NCBI RefSeq assembly: GCF_000519185.1
Contig: NZ_JAFA01000015.1
Span: 131,271 to 195,270, forward strand
Length of the DNA: 64,000 nucleotides
Source of the DNA: Paraburkholderia nodosa DSM 21604
Lineage (GTDB): Bacteria; Pseudomonadota; Gammaproteobacteria; Burkholderiales; Burkholderiaceae
Direction: 5' to 3'
Positions within the stretch are counted from its first letter, which is position 1. Each line of letters begins with the position of its first letter. Position numbers and translations under genes: made by a program. The notes beneath the pieces were generated by a model, which saw only the letters and a program-made list of their open reading frames with translations, made no database searches and was not told where the DNA came from. This document shows, in pieces, positions 24,896 through 33,778 of this stretch.

Positions 24896-26410
24896 ATGGA
24901 ATCGACCCGAACCGTCCGCGTATCTGCGCTGGCCTGCTCGCGCAGCGCAGCGCCGGGCCGCCCGACGCGTCGGCGAGCACCGGCGTTGCGCGCCATTGCC
25001 GTGCTTGCCGCGAGCGCCACTTTCGCGTGCGGAGCCGCCCGCGCACAAAGCAACGCGAACCCCGACGCCGCCCCTGAAGCACCGGAAGCCGATCTCGCCA
25101 TTCAGGCGCAGCCGTCGAATTTCTGGACCGGCTTCTGGTCGCGCCAGACCATGCTCGGCGACATGGGCGGCCTGCGGCCGTGGCTCGGTAAATACGGTGT
25201 CACATTCCAGCTCACGGAGACGAGCGAGTACCTCGCGAACCTGCGCGGCGGTCTCAAGACCGGTGGCGCGTACGACGGCCTCACGACGGCGACGGTCCAG
25301 GTCGACACGAGCAAGGCGCTCGGCATTCCGGGCGGCCTCTTCAACGTGAGCGCCCTGCAGATCCACGGCACCAACCTGAGCACGTCGAACCTCGGCACGC
25401 TGAACACGGCAAGCGGCATTGAAGCGACGCCGACCACGCGCCTGTGGGAGCTGTGGTACCAGCAATCGTTCTTCAACAAGCGCCTCGACGTGAAGATCGG
25501 TCAGCAGAGTCTCGACCAGGAATTCATCGTGAGCCAGTACGGGGCGCTCTTCATCAACACGATGTTCGGCTGGCCGGCCCTGCCTTCGTACGACATGCCC
25601 TCGGGCGGCCCCGCTTATCCGCTCGCGGGTCTCGGCGTGCGCGTGCGCGGACAGATCACGCCTTCGTTGACGGCGCTCGCAGGCGTGTTCTCCGGCGACC
25701 CGCTCGGCAACGATCCGAACAACCTTAGTGGTACGAACTTCAATCTGCATAACGGCACGTTGTGGATCGGCGAGCTGCAGTACGCCATCAACCAGCCGTC
25801 CGAAGGCGAGCTGGTCAGTGCGGACAGTCACGGCCTGCCCGGCACCTACAAGCTTGGCTTCTGGTACAACAAGAACTCATTCGCCGACCAGCGTTTCGAC
25901 AACACGGGCCTTTCGCTCGCGAATCCGGCTTCGACCGGCATCCCGGCGCAGCACCAGGGCAACTACAGCTTCTATGCGGTGGCCGACCAGATGATCTGGC
26001 GTCCCGACCCGGACGAGCCGCGCAGCATCGGCGTGTTCGCGCGCGTGATGGGCGCGCCCGGCGACCGCAATCTCGTGAGCCTCGCGGCCAACCTCGGCAT
26101 TGTGATGAAGGCGCCGTTCAAGGGCCGCGATAACGACAGCGTCGGCCTTGCCGCCACGTACATCAAGGTCGGCAACAACGTGCACAACCTCGACCTCGAC
26201 CAGCAGATGTTCACCGGCGGTCCTTACGGCGTGCGCACGCAGGAAACGGCGCTCGAAGCCACCTATCAGTACCAGGTCACGCCGTGGTGGATTCTCCAGG
26301 CCGACGCGCAATACACGTTCAATGCGGGCGCCGGCCAGAATCCGCAGGATCGGACCGCGCCGCTGCGCAATACGTTCGTGATCGGCGTGCGGACCAACAT
26401 CACGTTCTAA
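24896..26410 (+). CDS. OprB-family outer-membrane porin in an iron-regulated operon
   Basis: A 504-residue outer-membrane porin with a well-placed TAAGGA ribosome-binding site. A long, Arg-rich signal peptide ends near A-R-A|Q-S-N. The mature part is a beta-barrel with alternating hydrophobic strands and a C-terminal aromatic end (T-N-I-T-F). L-W-E-L-W-Y-Q-Q, K-I-G-Q-Q-S-L-D-Q-E-F and Q-M-I-W-R-P belong to the OprB carbohydrate-selective porin family. Position as first gene behind a Fur box suggests it passes an iron-bearing or related small solute rather than sugar; that is inference. Confidence 0.85.
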   Translation: MESTRTVRVSALACSRSAAPGRPTRRRAPALRAIAVLAASATFACGAARAQSNANPDAAPEAPEADLAIQAQPSNFWTGFWSRQTMLGDMGGLRPWLGKYGVTFQLTETSEYLANLRGGLKTGGAYDGLTTATVQVDTSKALGIPGGLFNVSALQIHGTNLSTSNLGTLNTASGIEATPTTRLWELWYQQSFFNKRLDVKIGQQSLDQEFIVSQYGALFINTMFGWPALPSYDMPSGGPAYPLAGLGVRVRGQITPSLTALAGVFSGDPLGNDPNNLSGTNFNLHNGTLWIGELQYAINQPSEGELVSADSHGLPGTYKLGFWYNKNSFADQRFDNTGLSLANPASTGIPAQHQGNYSFYAVADQMIWRPDPDEPRSIGVFARVMGAPGDRNLVSLAANLGIVMKAPFKGRDNDSVGLAATYIKVGNNVHNLDLDQQMFTGGPYGVRTQETALEATYQYQVTPWWILQADAQYTFNAGAGQNPQDRTAPLRNTFVIGVRTNITF

Positions 26411-26498
26411 GCCTCGCAATCGAAACCATGTCCAACACCAGGTCCTCGCGTTTTTCTTCCGGCGTGCGCGCCGGCCTCGCGAGGCACGGAGATTCAGT

Positions 26499-27659
26499 AT
26501 GAAACACGCTACGCGCACGCTCCTGCAATGCACGGTCCACGCGGCCCGCTCCGCGCTCGCGCTTGCCGCCGCTGCGGCGCTCGCCGGTGCGCCGCTCGCC
26601 GCTCACGCCGACCCGCAGGGCCTGCTCGAGACCGTCAAGCACCACACCACGCTCATCAACACCGTGCCCGACAACGGCGACCAGAACCCGTATGCGATCT
26701 TCGTCGCGCCGGTCTCCTCCGGCACCGTGAAAGAAGGCGACGTGCTGGTCGACAACTTCAACAACGCGGCCAACCTGCAGGGCACCGGCAGCACGATCGT
26801 CGACTATCACCCGGACACGAAGCAGATGACGCTGTTCGCGACGATTCCGCGCGATCTCAAGGAATGCCCGGGCGGCGTCGGCCTTTCGACCGCGATGACG
26901 ATGCTCAAGTCGGGCTGGGTCATCGTGGGCAGCACGCCGAGCAACGACGGCACGACCGGCACCAAGGGCGCTGGCTGCATGATCGTGCTCGACAGCGGCG
27001 GCAAGATTGCCAAGGTCATCAGCAGTCCCAACATCAATGACCCGTGGGGCAACATGGCCGTGGTCGACAACGGCGACCACGCCACGCTGTTCGTGAGCAA
27101 CGCGGGCTTCGGCGTGGGCGGCGCGGACGGCAATCCGCCCGTGTTCAAACAGGCCACGGTGCTGCGCCTCGATCTCGACATCCCGAGCGGCCAGGCACCG
27201 GTCCTGAAGAGCGAAACCGTGGTGGCGAGCGGCTTCGGCGCGCAGGCGGACAAGGGCGTGTTCCTCGTCGGCCCGACCGGCCTCGCGCTTTCGGCGGACA
27301 ACAAGCTGCTCTACGTGTCCGACGCGATCGGCAATCGCATCAACGTGATCGAAGACCCGCTCACGCGCGACACGAGCGCGGGCGTGGGCCGCCAGCTCAC
27401 CGCCGACGGCCTGCTGCACCGTCCGCTCGCCATGATCGTCACGCCGCAAGGCCACCTGCTCGTGACGAATGCCTTGAACGGCCAGGTCGTCGAGATCGAC
27501 CCGGCCGCGGCAAAGCAGCTGTACGCGCGCTGGATCGATACCGACAAGGCGCAAACGCCTCCGGGCAACGGCGACCTGTTCGGCATCGCGCTGACCCCGG
27601 CAGGCGACGGCTTCTACTACGTGGAAGACGACGTAAACACTCTCGTGCTGGCTAAATAA
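26499..27659 (+). CDS. Secreted beta-propeller-like protein of the iron operon
   Basis: A 386-residue protein with GGAG at 26488-26491 and a clear signal peptide cut near A-H-A|D-P-Q. The mature part has repeating beta-strand segments of the NHL/SMP-30 type (V-G-P-T-G-L-A-L-S, L-L-Y-V-S-D-A-I-G-N-R, H-L-L-V-T-N-A-L-N-G), as in six-bladed propellers. I do not recognise a named family. It sits between the porin and the DyP peroxidase with only 2 bp before the latter, so it probably works with them in the periplasm, perhaps as an enzyme or docking protein. Confidence 0.78.
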   Translation: MKHATRTLLQCTVHAARSALALAAAAALAGAPLAAHADPQGLLETVKHHTTLINTVPDNGDQNPYAIFVAPVSSGTVKEGDVLVDNFNNAANLQGTGSTIVDYHPDTKQMTLFATIPRDLKECPGGVGLSTAMTMLKSGWVIVGSTPSNDGTTGTKGAGCMIVLDSGGKIAKVISSPNINDPWGNMAVVDNGDHATLFVSNAGFGVGGADGNPPVFKQATVLRLDLDIPSGQAPVLKSETVVASGFGAQADKGVFLVGPTGLALSADNKLLYVSDAIGNRINVIEDPLTRDTSAGVGRQLTADGLLHRPLAMIVTPQGHLLVTNALNGQVVEIDPAAAKQLYARWIDTDKAQTPPGNGDLFGIALTPAGDGFYYVEDDVNTLVLAK

Positions 27660-27661
27660 TC

Positions 27662-28969
27662 ATGTCCTCCGACGATACCCCCAACCAACCCTCGCGCCCC
27701 GCGCGGCGCGGCTTCCTGAAGGCCGGTGCCGCGCTCGGTGCGAGCCTTGGCGCAGGCGCGGCCACGAGCGGCCTCGCCCAGGCCGCCGAGGCAAAGCACC
27801 ACGCGATGCCCGCCGACCCGATGCTCGCCGTCGAGCCGTTCTACGGAGAGCACCAGGGCGGCATCGTGACGCCGCAGCAGGCGCACACGTATGTCGCGGC
27901 CTTCGACCTCACGACGACCTCGCGCGACGACGTCATCAACCTGCTGCGCAAGTGGACCGAGTCCGCGGCGCGCATGAGCCAGGCGCAGCCGGCGGCCTCG
28001 CTGGACGGCACCGGCGACGACCACTCCGCGCCCGACTCCGGCGACGTGCTGGGCCTCGGCCCGGCGGGCCTCACCGTCACCTTCGGCTTCGGCCCCGGCC
28101 TCTTCACGTCGCAGGACAAGGACCGCTACGGTCTCGCGCACAAGCGCCCTGCCGCGCTCGTCGACCTGCCGCGCTTCAACGGCGACCAGCTGATCGCGCA
28201 GAAGACCGGCGGCGATCTGTTCGTGCAGGCGTGCGCCAACGACGCGCAAGTCGCTTTCCACGCGGTGCGCCAGCTCGCGCGCCAGGGCTACGGAATCCTG
28301 ACGATGCGCTGGGGCCAGGCGGGCTTCCTCTCGGGCCCGCGCGCGCAAACGCCGCGCAACCTCATGGGCTTCAAGGACGGCACGAACAACCCGCCGACCG
28401 CGGACCCGAAGGCGATGAACCAGTTCGTCTGGGCCACCGCCGCCGACGCGCCCTGGATGCAGGGCGGCACCTATACGGTGGTGCGCCGCATCCGCATCAC
28501 GCTGGAGCACTGGGACCAGATGGAACTGGGCTTCCAGGAGCAGGTGTTCGGCCGACACAAGTACAGCGGCGCGCCTATCGGCCAGAAGAAGGAATTCGAC
28601 AATGTCGATCTCGACGCGCAAGATAAGGACGGCAATCCGCTGATTCCCGAGAACTCGCACGTGCGTCTGTCGAACCGCGCGTCGAACAACGGCGCGCAGA
28701 TCCTGCGCCGCTCATACTCGTACAACGACAGCACGGACTTCTACATCGAGCGCTGGCCGCCGTGGCGCCAGGAGACCGAATATGACGCGGGCCTCATCTT
28801 CGTCGCCCACCAGGGCGACCCGCGCACGGGCTTCATTCCGATCAACGAGCGCCTCGCGAAGTTCGACATGATGAACCAGTTCACGACGCACGTGGGCAGC
28901 GCGATATTCGCATGCCCGCCCGGTGCGAAAGCGGGCTCGTTCATCGGCGCGGAGCTGTTCAGCGCTTGA
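27662..28969 (+). CDS. Tat-exported DyP-type haem peroxidase (EfeB-like)
   Basis: A 435-residue protein. The Tat signal contains R-R-G-F-L-K (15-20) and an Ala/Gly-rich core, so it is exported folded with its cofactor. The DyP signature G-F-K-D-G-T-N-N-P is at about 235-243, the likely proximal haem ligand is the His in N-S-H-V-R-L at about 332, and I-L-R-R-S-Y-S-Y follows. EfeB enzymes oxidise ferrous iron or take iron from haem in the periplasm. Here the neighbours are FbpABC, not EfeU/EfeO, so it probably supplies ferric iron to FbpA. The start is 2 bp after the previous stop, with no ribosome-binding site of its own. Confidence 0.88.
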   Translation: MSSDDTPNQPSRPARRGFLKAGAALGASLGAGAATSGLAQAAEAKHHAMPADPMLAVEPFYGEHQGGIVTPQQAHTYVAAFDLTTTSRDDVINLLRKWTESAARMSQAQPAASLDGTGDDHSAPDSGDVLGLGPAGLTVTFGFGPGLFTSQDKDRYGLAHKRPAALVDLPRFNGDQLIAQKTGGDLFVQACANDAQVAFHAVRQLARQGYGILTMRWGQAGFLSGPRAQTPRNLMGFKDGTNNPPTADPKAMNQFVWATAADAPWMQGGTYTVVRRIRITLEHWDQMELGFQEQVFGRHKYSGAPIGQKKEFDNVDLDAQDKDGNPLIPENSHVRLSNRASNNGAQILRRSYSYNDSTDFYIERWPPWRQETEYDAGLIFVAHQGDPRTGFIPINERLAKFDMMNQFTTHVGSAIFACPPGAKAGSFIGAELFSA

Positions 28970-29001
28970 GATCAATCGATAACAACGGACAACGAAGTAA
29001 T

Positions 29002-30021
29002 ATGAAAATTTCCATGATGCGTGCGCCGCTGCGCGCCGCCGCCCTCTCGCTCGCGCTTGCCGGCATGCTGCCGCTCGCCGCGCACGCGGCCTCGATCACG
29101 CTCTACAACGCCCAGCACGAGCAGGTCGTGAACCAGCTTGCGAAGGACTTCGAGCAGCAGACTGGCATCGACGTGAAGATCCGCAGCGGCGAAGGTCCCG
29201 CGCTCGCGGCACAGCTCGTCGCCGAAGGCGAGAAGACGCCCGCCGACGTCTACTTCACGGAGAACTCGCCTGAATTGATGCTGCTGGAAGAAAAAGGCCT
29301 GCTCGCCCCCGTGCAGCAAGCGACGCTCGCAACCGTGCCCGCGCGCTTCAGCTCGCCGCAAGGACAATGGGTGGGCGTGACCGCGCGCGAAAACGTGCTC
29401 GCGTACAACACGGCCAAGGTGCAGCCCGCGCAATTGCCGAAATCGATTTTCGATCTCGCCAAACCCGAATGGAAGGGCAAGGTCGGCATCGCGCCGAGCG
29501 ACGCCGACTTCCTGCCGCTCATCGACGCCGTGCTCGCCGTGAAGGGCGAAGCCGCCACGCTCGAATGGCTCAAGGGTCTGAAGACCAACTCGCAGATCTT
29601 CGACGACGATGAAGGCGTGGTCGCTGCCGTGAATCGCGGCGCGGTCGCCACCGGCATCATCAACAACTACTATTGGGACCGCCTGCACGCCGAGATCGGC
29701 GACAAGAAAACGCAGAGTGCCGTCGCGCATTTCGCCGATGGCGACGTGGGCGCGCTCGTCAATGTTTCGGGTGCCGCCGTGATGAAGTCCGCGCACAATA
29801 TGGACGGTGCGCAGAAGTTCCTCGCCTACCTCGTGAGCGAGCGCGCGCAGAAGCTGATGGCGCAGGACCACATCAGCTTCGAGTACCCGCTGCGGCCCGG
29901 TGTGGCGAGCGATCCCATCAACAAGCCGTTCGACCAGCTGAAGCCGCCCGCGCTGACCATCCAGCAGCTCGGCGACGACAGCCAGGCGGGCAAGCTGCTG
30001 CGTCAGGCTGGCCTGCTGTAA
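29002..30021 (+). CDS. fbpA: Ferric iron ABC transporter substrate-binding protein
   Basis: A 339-residue periplasmic binding protein with signal peptide ending A-H-A|A-S. The ATG at 29002 was chosen because a signal peptide starts there. The four iron ligands known in Haemophilus HitA/FbpA (His9, Glu57, Tyr195, Tyr196) have equivalents here: H39 in Y-N-A-Q-H-E, E87 in F-T-E-N, Y223 and Y224 in N-N-Y-Y-W. The H-to-E distance of 48 residues is identical. It should bind naked Fe3+ and deliver it to FbpB. The gene lies 32 bp after the DyP gene. Confidence 0.92.
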   Translation: MKISMMRAPLRAAALSLALAGMLPLAAHAASITLYNAQHEQVVNQLAKDFEQQTGIDVKIRSGEGPALAAQLVAEGEKTPADVYFTENSPELMLLEEKGLLAPVQQATLATVPARFSSPQGQWVGVTARENVLAYNTAKVQPAQLPKSIFDLAKPEWKGKVGIAPSDADFLPLIDAVLAVKGEAATLEWLKGLKTNSQIFDDDEGVVAAVNRGAVATGIINNYYWDRLHAEIGDKKTQSAVAHFADGDVGALVNVSGAAVMKSAHNMDGAQKFLAYLVSERAQKLMAQDHISFEYPLRPGVASDPINKPFDQLKPPALTIQQLGDDSQAGKLLRQAGLL

Positions 30022-30046
30022 TCGGCATGGAGTACGAAGCAAGATC

Positions 30047-31720
30047 GTGAGTGAAGCAGTTACGACGGCGCAAGCCGTGCCCGAGTCTCATCAAGTGGAT
30101 GTCGCGGGGGGCCCGCCCCCGCGCGCGCGGCGGCGTGCGCCGCGCGCGCTCTTCGCCGCCGCCGCGCTCGGCCCGCTGCTGGTGCTGCTGCCGCTCGCCC
30201 TGACGTTCTGGCGCGCGCTGTCCTTTGGTCTGGCCGACGCCGCCGAGCTGATCTTCCGGCCGCTGGTTGGCGAGTTGCTCGTCAACACGCTCTCGATTAC
30301 CGTTTCGGCCACGCTCGCCTGCGCCGTGCTCGGTACCGCGGTGGCGTGGCTCGTCGAGCGCACCGACGTGCCGGGGCGGCGCGCCTGGGCGCTCCTCGCC
30401 GCCGCGCCGCTCGCCATGCCCGCGTTCGTCACGAGCTACGCGTGGGTCTCGCTGAGCCTCGATTTGCAGGACTTTCTCGGCGCATTCATCGTCATCACGA
30501 CGGCCTACTTCCCGCTCGTCTACCTGCCCGTGGCCGCCGCGTTGCGCGGCCTCGACCCCGCGCTCGAAGAATCGGCGCGCGCGCTCGGCTGCAACCGCTG
30601 GGCCGTGTTCGTGCGCGTCGTGCTGCCGCAATTGCGGCCCGCGCTGTTCGGCTCGATGCTGCTCGTCGCGCTTGGCGTGCTCTCCGAATTCGGCGCATTT
30701 ACGCTGCTGCGCTTTCGCACGTTCACCACCGAAATCTATGCGGAATACCGCACGAGCTTCGATGGCGGCGGCGCCTCGCTGCTGGCCTGCGTGCTGATCC
30801 TGCTCTGCCTCGTGTGTCTCGTGCTCGAGTTTCGCGTGCGCGGGCGCGCGCGCTACGAGCGCGTGGATCGCGGCGCACGCCGCGCGAGCGCGCGCCATGC
30901 GCTCGGCCGCTGGCGCTGGCCCGTCGCGGCGGGCTTCGTCGCGCTCAATGTGGCGACGCTCGGCGTGCCGCTCGCGATGATCGGCTACTGGCTCACGCAG
31001 CCCGGCGCGGCGGCCATCACGCCCGCCGACGTCTCGCCGGAGTTGCTGGTTTCGACCACGTTCGCCTCGCTGCGCCTCGGCCTCACGGCTGCGTTTTTCA
31101 CCACACTGCTTGCGCTGCCGCTCGCGTATTTGCTTGCGCGCTATCCCGGCCGCGCCGCCACCTTTCTCGAACGCACGGCCTTCATCGCGCAGGGTGTGCC
31201 CAGTCTCGTCATCGCGCTTGCCATCGTCTCGCTCGCGGTGCGCGCGCTCGAACCGCTCTACCAGGGCACCACGCTGCTGATTACGGCCTACGCGATCCTC
31301 TGTCTGCCCCTTGCGCTCGTGAGCGTGCGCGCGGCGCTCATGCAAGCACAGCAGCGCCTCGAAGATACGGCGCGCGCGCTCGGCCTGGGATGGTTCGCAA
31401 CACTGCGCCGCGTCGTGCTGCCGCTCGCGGGTCCCGGCCTCGGCGCCGCGGCCTCGATGGTGTTCATCTCGGTGGTCACCGAACTGAACGCCACGCTGCT
31501 GCTCGCCCCCATCGGCACGCACACGCTCGCCACGCAGGTCTGGACCGACACCTCGACGCTCGCCTTCGCGGCCGCCGCGCCCTATGCCGCACTGCTCACC
31601 GCGCTTTCGCTCGCCGCGTCGGGCCTGCTGTTCGCGTTTGCGGGCCGTTCCGCGCTCGCGGGCCATGCAACGGTCAACATGCCGGTCGATACGATCAACG
31701 CGCCGCCCGACGACGCCTGA
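30047..31720 (+). CDS. fbpB: Ferric iron ABC transporter permease
   Basis: A 557-residue fused permease with about 12 helices in two homologous halves, as in FbpB. It starts at a GTG at 30047. Each half has an EAA-type loop for contact with the ATPase: E-E-S-A-R-A-L-G-C-N-R near residue 182 and E-D-T-A-R-A-L-G-L-G near 442. The N-terminal 30 residues are a cytoplasmic Arg/Pro-rich tail. It moves Fe3+ across the inner membrane. It lies 25 bp after fbpA and 15 bp before fbpC. Confidence 0.92.
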   Translation: MSEAVTTAQAVPESHQVDVAGGPPPRARRRAPRALFAAAALGPLLVLLPLALTFWRALSFGLADAAELIFRPLVGELLVNTLSITVSATLACAVLGTAVAWLVERTDVPGRRAWALLAAAPLAMPAFVTSYAWVSLSLDLQDFLGAFIVITTAYFPLVYLPVAAALRGLDPALEESARALGCNRWAVFVRVVLPQLRPALFGSMLLVALGVLSEFGAFTLLRFRTFTTEIYAEYRTSFDGGGASLLACVLILLCLVCLVLEFRVRGRARYERVDRGARRASARHALGRWRWPVAAGFVALNVATLGVPLAMIGYWLTQPGAAAITPADVSPELLVSTTFASLRLGLTAAFFTTLLALPLAYLLARYPGRAATFLERTAFIAQGVPSLVIALAIVSLAVRALEPLYQGTTLLITAYAILCLPLALVSVRAALMQAQQRLEDTARALGLGWFATLRRVVLPLAGPGLGAAASMVFISVVTELNATLLLAPIGTHTLATQVWTDTSTLAFAAAAPYAALLTALSLAASGLLFAFAGRSALAGHATVNMPVDTINAPPDDA

Positions 31721-31735
31721 GCCTCACTTAGCCCC

Positions 31736-32785
31736 ATGAGCACACTTCGCATTTCCGGCCTCCAGAAGGCCTTCGACGGCCACCCGGTCCTGCACGGCAT
31801 CGACCTTTCCGTGCGCTCGGGTTCGCTCGTCGCGCTGCTCGGACCTTCGGGCAGCGGCAAGACCACGCTGCTGCGCGTGCTGTGCGGCTTCGAGCGCGCC
31901 GACGCCGGCACGATCGAGATCGACGGCCGCCGCGTCGCCGGCGACCGGCTGCATCTGCCGACCGAGCAACGTCATATCGGCTACGTACCGCAAGAGGGCG
32001 CGCTCTTTCCGCACCTCACGGTCGCCGAGAACATCGTATTCGGGCTGCCGCGTGCGCAGCGGCGCGCGCAGCATCGCGTGGCCGAATTGCTCGAACTCGT
32101 CGGTCTTCCGGAATCCTATGCATCGCGCGCGCCGCAACAACTCTCGGGTGGCCAGCAGCAGCGCGTGGCGCTCGCCCGTGCGCTTGCGCCCTCTCCCGGC
32201 CTCGTGATGCTCGACGAGCCGTTCTCGTCGCTCGACGCCGCGCTGCGCGTCGAAACGCGCGAAGCCGTGGCGCGCGCGCTCGCCGCCGCCGGCGCGACCG
32301 CCGTGCTCGTCACGCACGACCAGGCCGAGGCGCTCTCGCTCGGTCACGAAGTCGCCGTGCTGTGGCGCGGCAAGCTGTTGCAGAGCGGGCCGCCGCAAAC
32401 GCTGTATCGCCGCCCGGCCACGCGCGAACTCGCGGCCTTCATCGGCGAGGCGGTGCTGCTGCCGGGTACGGTCGCCAACGGGCGAGCGCATTGCGTGCTC
32501 GGCGCGCTGCCGATCCAGCAAGACCAGCATGCGCAAGAAGGCGCCGTGGACGTGATGCTGCGCCCCGAGCAGATCGACGTGCTGCCCGACACGGCGCAAC
32601 GCGACGGCGCGCTGGAAGCCGTGGTGCGCGCCATCACCTTCCAGGGTCAGGACGCCGCGCTCACGCTGCAGCTGATCGATGCGCACGCAACGGTCCGCGC
32701 GCGCGTGCCCGGCTATCGCACGCCGCGCGAAGGCGAGCGCGTGCGGCTTGCGGTGGGCGGCGAAGTGAGCGTCTATCCGCGCTGA
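31736..32785 (+). CDS. fbpC: Ferric iron ABC transporter ATP-binding protein
   Basis: A 349-residue ATPase: Walker A GPSGSGKTT (about 36-44), Q-loop in Y-V-P-Q-E-G, signature L-S-G-G-Q-Q-Q-R, Walker B V-M-L-D-E-P-F-S-S-L-D, and H-loop V-T-H-D-Q-A-E-A. A C-terminal regulatory extension of the FbpC/TOBE type follows. It energises FbpB. Its last 13 bp overlap the end of the convergent LysR gene, so the iron operon ends here; no separate terminator is visible. Confidence 0.92.
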   Translation: MSTLRISGLQKAFDGHPVLHGIDLSVRSGSLVALLGPSGSGKTTLLRVLCGFERADAGTIEIDGRRVAGDRLHLPTEQRHIGYVPQEGALFPHLTVAENIVFGLPRAQRRAQHRVAELLELVGLPESYASRAPQQLSGGQQQRVALARALAPSPGLVMLDEPFSSLDAALRVETREAVARALAAAGATAVLVTHDQAEALSLGHEVAVLWRGKLLQSGPPQTLYRRPATRELAAFIGEAVLLPGTVANGRAHCVLGALPIQQDQHAQEGAVDVMLRPEQIDVLPDTAQRDGALEAVVRAITFQGQDAALTLQLIDAHATVRARVPGYRTPREGERVRLAVGGEVSVYPR

Positions 32786-33642
32786 CGCGGCACTGAAAGG
32801 TCCTGCACCATCTGCTGCGCGAGGTAGTCGCAAGTCGGCCGGTTCGACTTGACGCTGCGCGCCACCACGATTTCGAGCGGCTCGATCTTCGGCAGGCCCT
32901 GCGCCTCGCCGAGGATCGCGAAGCGCGCCGGCACGCTGCAACGCGTGAGCGCGACGATCGCAATGCCTGCCTCCACCGTCGCCGTCAAACCCATCAAACT
33001 CGCGCTGCTATACGCGGCGCGGTAGCGGATGTGCGCGGCATCGAGCGCCGCCACGGTATGCGCGCGCGCCACGCTGCCATGCTCGTAGAGCCCCACCGGC
33101 AGCGGTGAGATGGCAAGCGGCGCGGGGTCGGTGGCGGACCCCACCCAGACCATCTCCTCGGCCCGCACGAATTCGCCGCGCATCTTGCGGTCGCGCGTGA
33201 CGAACGCGATGTCGATCTTGTTGTCCGCCAGCATCGGCCCGAGCGCGACGCTCTGCGCGCAGACGATCTCGATCTCCACATGCGGATAGAGGGTAGAAAA
33301 GCGCCGCAACACCGGCGAAAGCAGCGACGCCATGTAGTCGTCGGGCGCGCCGAGCACCACGCGCCCCGTCACCTCGGGCCGCACCAGCGCCGCCCACGCC
33401 TCCTCCTGCAGATCGAGCGCGCGCCGCGCATATTCGAGCAGCGTGTTGCCCGGGCGCGTGAGCGCGAGATTGCGCGTGTCGCGCGTAAATAGCGTGGAGC
33501 CGAGCATCTGTTCGAGCCGCTTGATCTGCATGCTCACGGCCGCCTGCGATCGATGCACGGCCATGGCGGCCCTCGTGAAGCTGCCCGCGTCCGCCACGGC
33601 GGCGAAGGTGCGCAGCAAATCGATGTCGAATTCGGGGTTCAT
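32773..33642 (-). CDS. LysR-family transcriptional regulator
   Basis: A 289-residue regulator with an N-terminal winged HTH (AGSFTRAAMAVHRSQAAVSM at about residues 19-38) and a periplasmic-binding-like effector domain. It overlaps fbpC tail to tail. It is divergent from an EamA transporter gene across 136 bp, the usual arrangement for a LysR controlling its neighbour. The effector is unknown. It is not expected to regulate the iron operon, which has a Fur box. Confidence 0.88.
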   Translation of the reverse strand: MNPEFDIDLLRTFAAVADAGSFTRAAMAVHRSQAAVSMQIKRLEQMLGSTLFTRDTRNLALTRPGNTLLEYARRALDLQEEAWAALVRPEVTGRVVLGAPDDYMASLLSPVLRRFSTLYPHVEIEIVCAQSVALGPMLADNKIDIAFVTRDRKMRGEFVRAEEMVWVGSATDPAPLAISPLPVGLYEHGSVARAHTVAALDAAHIRYRAAYSSASLMGLTATVEAGIAIVALTRCSVPARFAILGEAQGLPKIEPLEIVVARSVKSNRPTCDYLAQQMVQDLSVPRQRG

Positions 33643-33778
33643 ACGCGAGGGGGCCGGGTGCCAGCCTATTCATAAGCTGCGTTGATGGAATTCTTCAATT
33701 TAATTCGTTTGCTCGCGCCCTGCAACCGGCGAATACTTAAGCTGTCTCCAACCCGCTTTCGATTCCCCAGCTCCGGCC

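Noticed and set aside
29918..31666. Long open frame on the minus strand across fbpB (582 codons)
   Set aside because: It is antisense to an fbpB frame with clear domains, and its product is Arg/Glu/Gln-rich low complexity, as expected for the reverse of high-GC codons.
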